38,714 nt of DNA from NCBI GenBank assembly GCA_002422345.1, contig DIUL01000074.1, positions 1-38,714 of the forward strand. The letters are read 5' to 3'. The notes below the pieces were generated by a model. It saw only the letters and a list, made by a program, of their open reading frames with translations, had not been told where the DNA came from and searched no databases. Position 1 is the first letter of the stretch. Every line of letters begins with the position of its first letter. Positions 23,402 through 31,973 of the stretch are shown in pieces. The stretch comes from Acetobacteraceae bacterium UBA6159. Lineage in GTDB: Bacteria > Pseudomonadota > Alphaproteobacteria > Acetobacterales > Acetobacteraceae. Position numbers and translations under genes: made by a program.

Positions 23402-25036
23402 TTGACCACCCCGTCCGACCCAACACATAAACGTCCCACCTGGCAGGAAACCGCCGCCAAGGCGTTGACCCGTACAGGTGTTTTGGCATCACGCCCGGTT
23501 CACGCGAACCTGTCGCCGCCAGCCCTGGTGGCCGAGTCGCTCCGCCGCCGCGAAGGCCGGCTGTCGGCCGATGGCGCCCTGATGGCGCAGACCGGGGTCC
23601 ATACCGGCCGGTCCCCCCGCGACAAGTTCGTGGTGGATGAACCTTCGGTGACCAACGACATCTGGTGGGGCAACGTGAACCAGAAGATGGCCCCGGCCAC
23701 CTTCAACGCCCTCAAGGGCCGGGTTCAGGCCTATCTCCAGGGCCAGGAACTGTTCGTGCAGGACCTGTATGCCGGCGCCGATCCGGCCTACCGGATCAAG
23801 GTCCGCCTGGTCACGACCCAGGCCTGGAACGCCCTGTTCGCCCGGAACATGTTCATCCGCCCCCCGGCCGAGGAACTGGCGTCCTTCGAACCCGACTACA
23901 TCATCCTGCACGCGCCGCTGTTCCAGACGGACCCGGCGATCGACAACGTCCGGTCCTCCACGACCGTCGCCATGTCGTTTGAGCAACGGATGATCGTGAT
24001 CGCCGGCAGCGAGTATGCGGGCGAAGTGAAGAAGTCGATCTTCACCGTCATGAACTGGCTGCTGCCCGGCCAGGGCGTGATGCCCATGCATTGCAGCGCC
24101 AATATCGGCGGGGAAGAGGACGTTGCCCTGTTCTTCGGCCTGTCCGGCACCGGCAAGACCACCCTGTCCTCCGACCCGCACCGCCGTCTGATTGGCGATG
24201 ACGAACACGGCTGGGGACCGAACGGCACCTTCAACGTCGAAGGCGGCTGCTACGCCAAGGTCATCAACCTGTCGCAGGAAGCCGAACCGGAAATCTGGGC
24301 CGCGTCCAACCGCTTCGGCGCGGTGCTGGAAAACGTGGTCGCGGACGACGCCGGGCGCATCGACTTCAATGATGGCTCCCTGACCGAGAACACGCGGTCC
24401 TGCTACCCCGCCGACTTCATCCCGAATGTCGAGATGTCGGGTCGCGGCGGTCAGCCCAAGAACGTCGTCATGCTGACCTGCGACGCGTTCGGCGTGCTGC
24501 CCCCGATCGCTCGGCTGACCCCGGCGCAGGCGATGTATCACTTCCTGTCCGGCTACACCGCGCTGGTCGCCGGCACCGAAAAGGGCCTGGGCGCCGAACC
24601 GGTGGCGACGTTCAGCACCTGCTTCGGCTCCCCCTTCCTGCCGCGCCGGCCGGAAGTCTATGGCCAGATGCTGTCCGACCTGATCGCGCGCCACGGCGCC
24701 GAGTGCTGGCTGGTCAACACCGGCTGGAGCGGCGGTCAGTTCGGCGTCGGCAGCCGCATGAGCATCCGTCACACCCGCGCCTTGCTGCGGGCGGCGTTGG
24801 ATGGGTCCCTGGCCAATGCCCGGTTCCGCAAGGAAACCTATTTCGGCCTGTCGATCCCCGAACACGTCCCCGGCGTGCCGGATGAGGTGCTGGATCCGTC
24901 CAAGGCCTGGGCCGACAAGGCCGCTTACGACAAGCAGGCGCGCCACCTGATCGAACGCTTCCAGGCCAACTTCGCGGCGTTTGAGGCCGGGGTGGGCGAC
25001 GAAGTCCGCGCGGTCGCCATCCGTTCGGCCGCGTAA
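23402..25036 (+). CDS. pckA: Phosphoenolpyruvate carboxykinase (ATP)
   Basis: A 544-residue enzyme converting oxaloacetate and ATP to PEP, CO2 and ADP in gluconeogenesis. The kinase-1a P-loop is seen as GLSGTGKTT near residue 245, preceded by the HCSANIG segment with its metal ligand and followed by DDEHGW. The substrate motif TGRSPRDKF occurs near 67-75. The start is uncertain: TTG 23402 has AGGA nine bases upstream and gives normal length, while GTG 23366 would add 12 residues. It ends in a strong intrinsic terminator. Confidence 0.94.
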   Translation: MTTPSDPTHKRPTWQETAAKALTRTGVLASRPVHANLSPPALVAESLRRREGRLSADGALMAQTGVHTGRSPRDKFVVDEPSVTNDIWWGNVNQKMAPATFNALKGRVQAYLQGQELFVQDLYAGADPAYRIKVRLVTTQAWNALFARNMFIRPPAEELASFEPDYIILHAPLFQTDPAIDNVRSSTTVAMSFEQRMIVIAGSEYAGEVKKSIFTVMNWLLPGQGVMPMHCSANIGGEEDVALFFGLSGTGKTTLSSDPHRRLIGDDEHGWGPNGTFNVEGGCYAKVINLSQEAEPEIWAASNRFGAVLENVVADDAGRIDFNDGSLTENTRSCYPADFIPNVEMSGRGGQPKNVVMLTCDAFGVLPPIARLTPAQAMYHFLSGYTALVAGTEKGLGAEPVATFSTCFGSPFLPRRPEVYGQMLSDLIARHGAECWLVNTGWSGGQFGVGSRMSIRHTRALLRAALDGSLANARFRKETYFGLSIPEHVPGVPDEVLDPSKAWADKAAYDKQARHLIERFQANFAAFEAGVGDEVRAVAIRSAA

Positions 25037-25064
25037 TCGCGGACGGCGCCACGAACCGAAAACA

Positions 25065-25095
25065 GGGGGAAAGCCGCAAGGCCTTCCCCCTTTTT
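25065..25095 (+). terminator. Rho-independent terminator of pckA
   Basis: GGGGGAA (25065-25071) pairs with TTCCCCC (25084-25090), and after one A-C mismatch GCC pairs with GGC around a GCAA tetraloop. Five T follow at 25091-25095. It ends pckA and separates it from the convergent sensor gene. Confidence 0.9.
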
Positions 25096-25107
25096 CATGC
25101 CCAGGTC

Positions 25108-26760
25108 CTACGCCGCCCGAGCCTCCAGCGTCTTCTGGTTGGCGGTCGCCCAGCGCAGCAGGGCCTCCCCGTCCGACTGGACGACATAGGACAGGTTCAC
25201 CAGCCCGTCCCCCACGTTCACGATCCGCGCGGCCGGGCGGAATGGCGCGCCAACGATCCGCAGTTGCACATTCTCCCGCACCGCCGGCAGCTTGCTGGTA
25301 TCCAGCCGCACCGCCGCCCCGCCGCCTGACAGGTTCTGCACCATCCCCTCCAGCGTGGTCCCATCCACCACCAATTCCGTCTTCAGCGTCAGCGGCACAC
25401 GCTCGGTCGCTCGACGGTCGGCGTTGCGGATGCGGGTGATGAACGACGAGGCCTGCCGAGTCAGCTCCGTGCTGTGCTTCTGCAGGTCCGCCGCCGATCC
25501 GGCCAGGCCGCGGGCATTGTCCGCGTTCTCGGCCGCCACCTGTTCCACCTTGCGGACACCATCGGTGATCCCCGCCGCGCTGGCGGCCGCGGCGGCGACC
25601 GATCGGCTGATCTCCCGCGTTGCCTCTCCCTGCTGGTCCACCGCGCCGGCGATCGAGTCGGTGGTGGATCGGATGCGGTCCACGGCCTCGGTGATATCCG
25701 ACATCGCCCCCGCGATCCGGGACACGACATCCTGCACCGCGTTGACCTGGGAGCGGATATCGTCGGTCGCGCGGGCGGTCTGCGCGGACAGGGTCTTCAC
25801 CTCTCCGGCCACCACCGCGAAACCCTTGCCGGCGTCACCGGCCCGCGCCGCCTCGATCGTCGCGTTCAGCGCCAGCAGGTTGGTCTGGCCGGCGATGGTC
25901 TGGATCAGGTTGACGACGTCGCCGATCTTCAGGGCGGTGGCGCTCAGCGTGTCGACGATCTCTCCCGCCCGCCGTACCGTCGCCACAGCCTCGGTCGTGA
26001 CGTGGGAGGCATCGCGGGTCTGCCGTGTGATTTCGCTGATCGAGGCGGTGATCTCCTCCGCCGCCTCGGCGACCGCCTGCATGTTCGCCGCGGACTGTCC
26101 GGCGCCCCCGGCCAGGGATGCCGCCTCCTCGGTCGCGGAGGTCGCCGCCTCCAACAGGATTTCCGACCGCCCGTTCAACCCGTTCGCCGCTTCCCCGATA
26201 TCGCGGCTGAAGCCGCCGATCACCGTGTCGAACTGGTCCGCGAGTTGCGTCATGCGGCGCTGGAAGTCGGCACTGGTCTCCGCCAGATAGGCGGTGACGA
26301 CCAGTTGCAGGTCGAACAGCACGGCCCGATCCACAGCGCGGATCGTCGCGGCCAGGCGGGACCGGGCGGGGCGCGTCATGACCGCGGGGGTGCCGGCGTC
26401 CACCAGCATGGCGTGGATGTTCTCCAACGCGATCAGATAGGTGCTGATATAGAACGATGGCTGCAACCCGATGCGGGCATGGGTCGTGGCGATGCGGCCG
26501 ACCGAGGCGACATATTCCTCGTTGAACGTGCCGGAGAACAGGGCCTGCCAATGCTCCCGCTGGCGCTGCCGAGCCATGTTGATCCGGTCCTCGTTGGCGA
26601 AGAGCGCCTTGAGTTCCGGCCGCTGCAGGACGTGGCTATACATCTCATCCAGCAGATGCGGCATGCCCTTGTCGACCAGCGGCCAGGCGTCGCGCAGCAG
26701 TTGGCAGGTGGCGTCGTCGATGCGGGCGAAGGAAAGCTGGTTCTGAAGGTCGTCGGACAT
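25108..26760 (-). CDS. Globin-coupled methyl-accepting transducer with C-terminal PilZ domain
   Basis: A 550-residue soluble sensor with three parts. Residues 1-170 match the protoglobin sensor domain of HemAT-type proteins; His94 in TTHARIGLQPSFY is the probable haem ligand. Residues about 190-440 form the MCP coiled coil with the signalling tip LLALNATIEAARAGDAGKGF. The last 100 residues are a PilZ domain with intact c-di-GMP motifs: RATER (450-454) and NLSGGG (476-481). There is no transmembrane segment. It likely reports oxygen or another haem ligand to CheA, tuned by c-di-GMP (inference). The ATG at 26760 starts the globin domain; the open frame upstream of it has no recognisable content. 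No che genes are nearby. Confidence 0.9.
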   Translation of the reverse strand: MSDDLQNQLSFARIDDATCQLLRDAWPLVDKGMPHLLDEMYSHVLQRPELKALFANEDRINMARQRQREHWQALFSGTFNEEYVASVGRIATTHARIGLQPSFYISTYLIALENIHAMLVDAGTPAVMTRPARSRLAATIRAVDRAVLFDLQLVVTAYLAETSADFQRRMTQLADQFDTVIGGFSRDIGEAANGLNGRSEILLEAATSATEEAASLAGGAGQSAANMQAVAEAAEEITASISEITRQTRDASHVTTEAVATVRRAGEIVDTLSATALKIGDVVNLIQTIAGQTNLLALNATIEAARAGDAGKGFAVVAGEVKTLSAQTARATDDIRSQVNAVQDVVSRIAGAMSDITEAVDRIRSTTDSIAGAVDQQGEATREISRSVAAAAASAAGITDGVRKVEQVAAENADNARGLAGSAADLQKHSTELTRQASSFITRIRNADRRATERVPLTLKTELVVDGTTLEGMVQNLSGGGAAVRLDTSKLPAVRENVQLRIVGAPFRPAARIVNVGDGLVNLSYVVQSDGEALLRWATANQKTLEARAA

Positions 26761-26853
26761 GGCGGGCCTTTCGCGGCTGGGGCATCCCAAGGCCCCGAGT
26801 ATCGCGGCAAGGTTTGAAGAAGTGGTTAATGGGATGCGGGCGGAGGCCGGTTT

Positions 26854-27465
26854 TTGAACCTCGTGACGGACCTTGCGGATCAGGCGGTGATCCTGCCCGT
26901 GATCATCGGCGTCGCCGTGACCGTGGCCGTGCTGGGCTGGCCGCGCGGCGCGCTGGCCTGGGTGGGGGCAACAGGCGCGGCTTTCGGGCTGATGCTCGTG
27001 TTGAAGCTCGTGTTCCTCGGCTGCGGATCGATGCTGGGCTTCACCCGGATCAGCAGTCCCAGCGGCCATGCCTGCGCCGCCGCGCTGGTGGCCGGAGGGC
27101 TGGTGGCGATGGTCCGGGACTCCCGGCCCTGGGTCGTCTCGGCCGCGATCGTCGCGGCCTTCATCATCGGCACGACACGCGTGATGCTCGGCGCCCATTC
27201 CACCGAGGAAGTCATCCTCGGCGGTACCGTCGGCGTGGCCGGAGCGGTGGTGTTGCATGCCATCGCCGGACCCAGGCCGCCCTTGCGGCTGCTGCCGATC
27301 GCCATCGTCGTGGCCGGGATCGTGTTCGCCATGCATGGCACGCGGTTGCCGGCCGAGGTGACCATTCGCCAGACCGCCAGCCTGATCGGGCGGATCATCC
27401 CGGCCTGCCATCCGACCCCGCCCCGCTGGTCGGAACTGGCACCCTCCGCCCGGGCGGGGACATGA
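26854..27465 (+). CDS. PAP2-like membrane phosphatase
   Basis: A 203-residue membrane protein with five or six helices. It carries PAP2 motifs PSGH (near 69-72) and T-R-V-x4-H-x3-E (TRVMLGAHSTEEV, near 108-120); the first motif is reduced to a Lys without the usual RP. The last acidic residue is Glu rather than Asp. Members dephosphorylate polyprenyl or glycerolipid phosphates. The start is TTG 26854 with CGGAGG seven bases upstream. Its stop overlaps hpnK (ATGA), suggesting joint work on an isoprenoid or hopanoid lipid (inference). Confidence 0.78.
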   Translation: MNLVTDLADQAVILPVIIGVAVTVAVLGWPRGALAWVGATGAAFGLMLVLKLVFLGCGSMLGFTRISSPSGHACAAALVAGGLVAMVRDSRPWVVSAAIVAAFIIGTTRVMLGAHSTEEVILGGTVGVAGAVVLHAIAGPRPPLRLLPIAIVVAGIVFAMHGTRLPAEVTIRQTASLIGRIIPACHPTPPRWSELAPSARAGT

Positions 27466-28265
27466 GGCGCGTCACCTTCTCGGCCGATGATTTCGGATTG
27501 TCGGTCGCGGTCAATGAAGCGATCGAGCGGGCGCATCGCGACGGTATCCTCGATGCCGCCAGCCTGATGGTCGCGGCCCCCGCCGCCACCGACGCGGTGC
27601 GGCGCGCCAAGGCTCTGCCCAGCCTGCGGGTCGGGCTGCATCTGGTGGTGATCGAGGGACCGGCCGTCCTGCCCCCCGCCGACATCCCCGATCTGGTGGA
27701 TGCGGCGGGCCAGTTTCCGTCCGACCAGTTGGGGCTTGGCATCCGGTATTTCTTCCGGCCGGGCGTGCGCCGCCAACTGGCCGCCGAAATCCGGGCGCAG
27801 TTCCAGGCCTTTGCCGCCACGGGCCTGACGCTGGATCACGCCAACGCGCACAAGCACATGCACCTGCACCCGACGGTCGGGCGGATGCTGCTGGATATCG
27901 GCCGGGAGTTCGGGCTGCCAGCCATCCGCGTGCCATCCGAACCGCCGGCGGTCATGGCGCGCTGCGGCACGCCAGTCGGCCTGGGGGATCGCGCGCTGTA
28001 TGCCTGGACCCGCCTGCTCCGCCACCAGGCGCGGTCAGCCGGGGTCGCCACCAACGACCACTGCTTCGGCCTGGCCTGGAGCGGCCACATGACCGCCGCC
28101 CGTGTCCGCGAGCTACTGGCTCACCTGCCGGAGGGTGACAGCGAAATCTACTTCCATCCCGCCACCGGGCGCGATGCGACGATCGACCGCCTCATGCCCG
28201 AATATGAGCATGAGGCGGAATTCGCTGCCCTGATGGATCGCGGCCTGCGAGACCTGGTTCAGTAG
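27462..28265 (+). CDS. hpnK: HpnK, hopanoid-associated YdjC/ChbG-family deacetylase
   Basis: A 267-residue YdjC-fold protein. The metal site is shown by FSADDFGLS (Asp9, Asp10) and the histidine cluster NAHKHMHLHP near residues 126-135, with a late EIYFHPA segment. ChbG/HpnK proteins deacetylate sugars, and HpnK is linked to hopanoid tail modification; the precise reaction is not settled. The gene overlaps the PAP2-like gene by four bases and the convergent flavoprotein gene by seven. No other hopanoid gene is in the window, so the HpnK label rests on sequence style; a ChbG-type sugar deacetylase is the alternative. Confidence 0.75.
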   Translation: MRRVTFSADDFGLSVAVNEAIERAHRDGILDAASLMVAAPAATDAVRRAKALPSLRVGLHLVVIEGPAVLPPADIPDLVDAAGQFPSDQLGLGIRYFFRPGVRRQLAAEIRAQFQAFAATGLTLDHANAHKHMHLHPTVGRMLLDIGREFGLPAIRVPSEPPAVMARCGTPVGLGDRALYAWTRLLRHQARSAGVATNDHCFGLAWSGHMTAARVRELLAHLPEGDSEIYFHPATGRDATIDRLMPEYEHEAEFAALMDRGLRDLVQ

Positions 28266-28891
28266 ATCGTGGTGCGGAGGCGCTCGGGGTATTCCCGGTC
28301 ATACTGCACGCCACCCACCGTTCCGCCCGTGATGTCGGACAGGATCGTGCCGGTTGACGGCAGGGCAGAGCGCGGGATCTGCTTTTCCGCGTTCCAAAGC
28401 TCGGACCGCACCAGCGCCTTGGAGCACTGGAAGTAGACCCGATCCGCCGTCACGACGATGACCGAGCGGGGGAAGGTGCCCCGATACTCGAACCGGTTGA
28501 TCAGCGCCGGATCGGTGGAGACTACGGCGGTGCCGTTCACCCGCAGGGTCTCTCCGACGCCAGGGATCAGGAACAGCAGCGCCACGCGCGGGTCGCGCAC
28601 GATGTTCCGCAGGCTGTCGATGCGGTTGTTGCCGCGCCGGTCGGGGATCAGCAGTGTGCGATCATCCACCACATGGACAAACCCCGCCGGGTCGCCGCGG
28701 GGGGAGGTATCAAGCCCCTCGGGCCCCGCGGTCGCGAGGACCATGAAGGGGGAGGCCGCGATCATCGCCCGGTAGTGCGGATGGAGGTAGTCGACTTCCT
28801 TGGCGATCGCGCCGCCGGAGGCTGTGCCGTACAGCGCCTCCAGCGTCGCTTCGTCGCGGATCAGGTGCGTGTCGCCCGTGACTGCGTCCAT
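28259..28891 (-). CDS. Pyridoxamine 5'-phosphate oxidase-like FMN-binding protein
   Basis: A 210-residue split-barrel flavoprotein of the PPOX superfamily, close in style to the family of MSMEG_1061-like proteins. Features are FMVLATAGPEGLDTSPRGD near residues 49-67, LLIPDRRGNNRIDSLRNI near 80-97 and a C-terminal WNAEKQIPRS segment. These proteins bind FMN (or related cofactors) and reduce small molecules; true PdxH activity is unlikely. AGGAG is upstream of the ATG. The gene lies just downstream of ppk2 on the same strand (16 bases) and its stop overlaps hpnK. Confidence 0.85.
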   Translation of the reverse strand: MDAVTGDTHLIRDEATLEALYGTASGGAIAKEVDYLHPHYRAMIAASPFMVLATAGPEGLDTSPRGDPAGFVHVVDDRTLLIPDRRGNNRIDSLRNIVRDPRVALLFLIPGVGETLRVNGTAVVSTDPALINRFEYRGTFPRSVIVVTADRVYFQCSKALVRSELWNAEKQIPRSALPSTGTILSDITGGTVGGVQYDREYPERLRTTIY

Positions 28892-28907
28892 CCCTTGTTC
28901 TCCTGCT

Positions 28908-29966
28908 CTATTCGTCTCCGCGTCCCCGTTTCAGGGCGGGGTGGACGGTCTTGCCGATGATGGACGCGTCCACGCCGATGACATGCGCCGAACTGCCCAC
29001 GATCAGCGGATCGGGTCCGCTGACAATGTGCTTGTCCTTGGTGGGGTAAGGCAAGGTGGAGAGGAAATGTTGCAGCGCGTTCAGCCGAGCGCGCCGCTTG
29101 TCGTCGGATTTGACGATGGTCCAGGGGGCGTCGGCGGTGTCGGTGTGGAAGAACATCGCCTCCTTCGCCTCGGTGTATTCGTCCCATTTGTTCAGGGACG
29201 CGCGGTCGATCGGGGACAGTTTCCACTGCTTCAGCGGGTCGGTCTCCCGCTGCTCGAACCGCAGGCGCTGTTCTTCCTTGCTGACCGAGAACCAGTACTT
29301 GAACAGTCGCACGCCGGACCGGGCGAGCATCCGTTCCAGCTCCGGGCACTGGCGCATGAATTCCAGGTATTCCTGCGGGGTGCAGAAGCCCATCACCCGC
29401 TCGACCCCGGCGCGGTTGTACCAGGACCGGTCGAACAGCACGATTTCCCCGGCGGCCGGCAGATGCGCGATGTAGCGCTGGAAGAACCACTGGGTCCGTT
29501 CCCGCTCGGTTGGCTTTTGCAACGCCACGACGCGGGCGGTGCGGGGGTTCATATGTTCGGTGAAGCGCTTGATGGTGCCGCCCTTGCCGGCGGCGTCGCG
29601 GCCTTCGAACAGGACGATGATCCGTTCGCCCACTTCCTCCATCCAGCGCTGCGCCTTCAGGAGTTCCCGCTGGAGTTCCAGCAGGTGTTCCTCATACGGC
29701 GCGGCCCGCATGCGGCTGCGATAGGGGTATTGCCCGGTTTCGAACAGGCGGCGGATGGCGGCGGGATCGTGCCGCATCGTCGCGAGGTGCTGGGTGCTGG
29801 TCTGCGGCGGCTGCGCCATCGGTTCGGGGGACGGCGGCGGGTCCGTCACCGGCTCCGCCGCGGTCACCTCGGCGGGTGCGATGGCAAGGTCGCCTCCGCC
29901 CGGTTCAGCGGGCGGAGTTGCCCCCTGGCCATTGCCCTTACGCAGGATCGTCACCGCCTTCACCAT
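28908..29966 (-). CDS. ppk2: Polyphosphate kinase 2
   Basis: A 352-residue PPK2-family kinase that transfers phosphate between polyphosphate and nucleotides. The catalytic core begins near residue 85, with P-loop FEGRDAAGKGGTIKRF near 121-136, the lid-type DRSWYNRAG near 180-188 and the C-terminal WDEYTEAKEAM segment. The first 70 residues are rich in Pro, Ala and Glu and look disordered, an extension beyond the usual core. GGAGAAG precedes ATG 29966. It is followed closely by the PPOX-like gene and preceded by a small exported-protein gene on the same strand. Confidence 0.93.
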   Translation of the reverse strand: MVKAVTILRKGNGQGATPPAEPGGGDLAIAPAEVTAAEPVTDPPPSPEPMAQPPQTSTQHLATMRHDPAAIRRLFETGQYPYRSRMRAAPYEEHLLELQRELLKAQRWMEEVGERIIVLFEGRDAAGKGGTIKRFTEHMNPRTARVVALQKPTERERTQWFFQRYIAHLPAAGEIVLFDRSWYNRAGVERVMGFCTPQEYLEFMRQCPELERMLARSGVRLFKYWFSVSKEEQRLRFEQRETDPLKQWKLSPIDRASLNKWDEYTEAKEAMFFHTDTADAPWTIVKSDDKRRARLNALQHFLSTLPYPTKDKHIVSGPDPLIVGSSAHVIGVDASIIGKTVHPALKRGRGDE

Positions 29967-30072
29967 GGGTCTTCTCCAGCCCGTCGTCGTTTCTAATACG
30001 ACAACGCACCAATCAAGTCATACAACCTATGGTAGCATAATGCGGTGACGAATGGCAATGGTCCGATTGGGG

Positions 30073-30375
30073 TCAGCGCGCGCCGGCGCGGTTCACGGGA
30101 CCGCCCATGTTGGCGGTACCGGCCGGGCCGGCCCGCACGCCGACGCCAGGTGCACCCGCGCCAGGTCCGGCGACGCCCGCAACACCCGGAGCCCCCACAC
30201 CGACACCCGGGGCACCGACACCGGGGACACCGACGCCAGGCGCGGCGCGCAGGGCAACGCCCGGACGGGCGACGCAACCCTTCGGCACACCGACATACTG
30301 ACAGTAGACAACGGCCTGAGCCGGCGCGGAAACCGCGAGAAGGGCCAAACCGGCAGTTACAAAAATAAGCTTCAT
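30073..30375 (-). CDS. Small exported protein with elastin-like Gly-Val-Pro repeats
   Basis: A 100-residue precursor with a signal peptide (about residues 1-21, ending PAQA). The mature start VVYCQYVGVPKGCVARPG has two Cys that could form a disulfide. From about residue 44 it is almost all Gly, Val, Ala and Pro in GVGAPGV-like repeats, resembling elastin. GGAG lies eight bases before the ATG, which supports a real gene despite the low complexity. Function is unknown; a flexible periplasmic or surface linker is possible. It diverges from gor. Confidence 0.7.
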   Translation of the reverse strand: MKLIFVTAGLALLAVSAPAQAVVYCQYVGVPKGCVARPGVALRAAPGVGVPGVGAPGVGVGAPGVAGVAGPGAGAPGVGVRAGPAGTANMGGPVNRAGAR

Positions 30376-30533
30376 GTGAAACTCCGACAGCGACCGGGTC
30401 AGGCCGGATGGCCGCCTCGGTATGATTTCATTCTACAACTTTACCGGTCGCGCCTGTTATGCAAATCGCGCGCCCTTGCCGCGTGCGCCTGGGGGAGACA
30501 CAGTGACGCCAGCAGCAAGGCGGGGACGCGCAG

Positions 30534-31913
30534 ATGGATTTCGACCTGTTCGTGATCGGTGGTGGATCGGCCGGTGTGCGGTGTGCCCGCATCTCCGCGG
30601 GGCATGGCGCCCGGGTCGGCATCGCCGAGGAACGCTTCTGGGGCGGCACCTGCGTCAATATCGGCTGCGTGCCGAAGAAACTGCTGGTCCAGGCCGGGGA
30701 ATACGGGTCCTGGGCGGACGACGCGGCGGGTTTCGGCTGGTCCATCCAGAAGGGTCCGCATGACTGGAACAAGCTGATCGCGGCCAAGAACACCGAAATC
30801 GACCGGTTGCAGGGCATCTACCGCCGTCTGCTCGGCGGGGCCAACGCGACCATCTTTGACGGGCGCGCGGTCATGATCGATCCGCATACGATCGAGGTCG
30901 ACGGCAAGCGCGTCACGGCGGAGAAGATCGTCATCGCCACCGGCGGCCACCCGGAACGTCCTAAGATTCCGGGCGCGGAACTCGGCATCATCTCGGACGA
31001 CGCGTTCTATCTGCCGACGATGCCGAAGAAGGTCGCGATCGTCGGGTCCGGCTTCATCGCGGTGGAATTCGCCGGCATCTTCAATGCGCTGGGCGCCGAG
31101 GTCCACCTGATCTACCGCCAGCCGCTGCCGCTGCGCGGCTTCGACCAGGACATGCGCGAAGGCCTGGCCGAGGCGCTGGCGATCAACGGCATCATCCTCC
31201 ATCCCGGCTGCCTGCCGAAGAAGGTCGAGGCCCGGGGCGAAGGCCGCACCCTGACCTTCGGCGAGAACGAGACGCTCGACTGCGACCTGGTGTTCTTCGC
31301 GACCGGCCGCCGGCCGTCCACCGCCGGGATCGGGCTGGACAAGGCCGGCGTGGCGGTGGACGCGGGCGGGGCGGTGATCGTCAACGACTCGTTGCAGACA
31401 TCCCAGCCGCATATCTACGCCATGGGCGACGTGACCGACCGGGTGAACCTGACCCCCGTCGCGACGGCCGAGGGCCATGCCCTGGCCGATACGCTGTTCG
31501 GCAAGAACCCCCGCGGCGTGTCGCTGAAGAACATCCCGGCGGCGGTGTTCTCGACGCCGCCGATCTCGGTCGTCGGGCTGACCGAGGAAGAAGCCGCGGC
31601 CGAGGGGCCGGTCGATGTCTATGTCACGAAATTCACCCCGATGCGCCACACGCTGTCCGGGCGGGCGGGGCGCCGGACGACCATGAAGCTGGTGGTCGAC
31701 CAGGCGACCCAGAAGGTCGTGGGCGCGCATATGCTGGGAGAGGACGCGCCCGAGATCATCCAGGGCATTGCCATCGCCGTCGTCATGGGCGCCACCAAGC
31801 AGGACTTCGACCGCACGATCGGCATCCACCCGACCGCGGCCGAGGAGTTCGTGACGCTGCGGACCCGGACACGGGTGGCGGGCGTGGCCGAACAGGGGAA
31901 GGCGGCGGAATAG
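30534..31913 (+). CDS. gor: Glutathione-disulfide reductase
   Basis: A 459-residue flavoprotein disulfide reductase. The FAD site VIGGGSAG lies near residues 7-14, the redox pair is in GGTCVNIGCVPKK (about 37-49), the NADPH domain carries VGSGFIAVEFAG near 169-180, and the C-terminal GIHPTAAEEF provides the catalytic His-Glu. It keeps glutathione reduced in the cytoplasm using NADPH. GGGGA lies seven bases before ATG 30534. The motif set fits glutathione reductase better than lipoamide dehydrogenase or mercuric reductase. Confidence 0.93.
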   Translation: MDFDLFVIGGGSAGVRCARISAGHGARVGIAEERFWGGTCVNIGCVPKKLLVQAGEYGSWADDAAGFGWSIQKGPHDWNKLIAAKNTEIDRLQGIYRRLLGGANATIFDGRAVMIDPHTIEVDGKRVTAEKIVIATGGHPERPKIPGAELGIISDDAFYLPTMPKKVAIVGSGFIAVEFAGIFNALGAEVHLIYRQPLPLRGFDQDMREGLAEALAINGIILHPGCLPKKVEARGEGRTLTFGENETLDCDLVFFATGRRPSTAGIGLDKAGVAVDAGGAVIVNDSLQTSQPHIYAMGDVTDRVNLTPVATAEGHALADTLFGKNPRGVSLKNIPAAVFSTPPISVVGLTEEEAAAEGPVDVYVTKFTPMRHTLSGRAGRRTTMKLVVDQATQKVVGAHMLGEDAPEIIQGIAIAVVMGATKQDFDRTIGIHPTAAEEFVTLRTRTRVAGVAEQGKAAE

Positions 31914-31973
31914 CGCTGGCGTTGACTCGTACCGGGGTTGGAATTACCCGTGGCGGATCGTTCCGAGGATACC

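Noticed and set aside
26814..27461. Upstream extension of the hpnK frame to 26814
   Set aside because: The first 216 codons overlap the PAP2-like gene and read as a low-complexity Arg/Gly-rich shadow; HpnK homology begins at ATG 27462.
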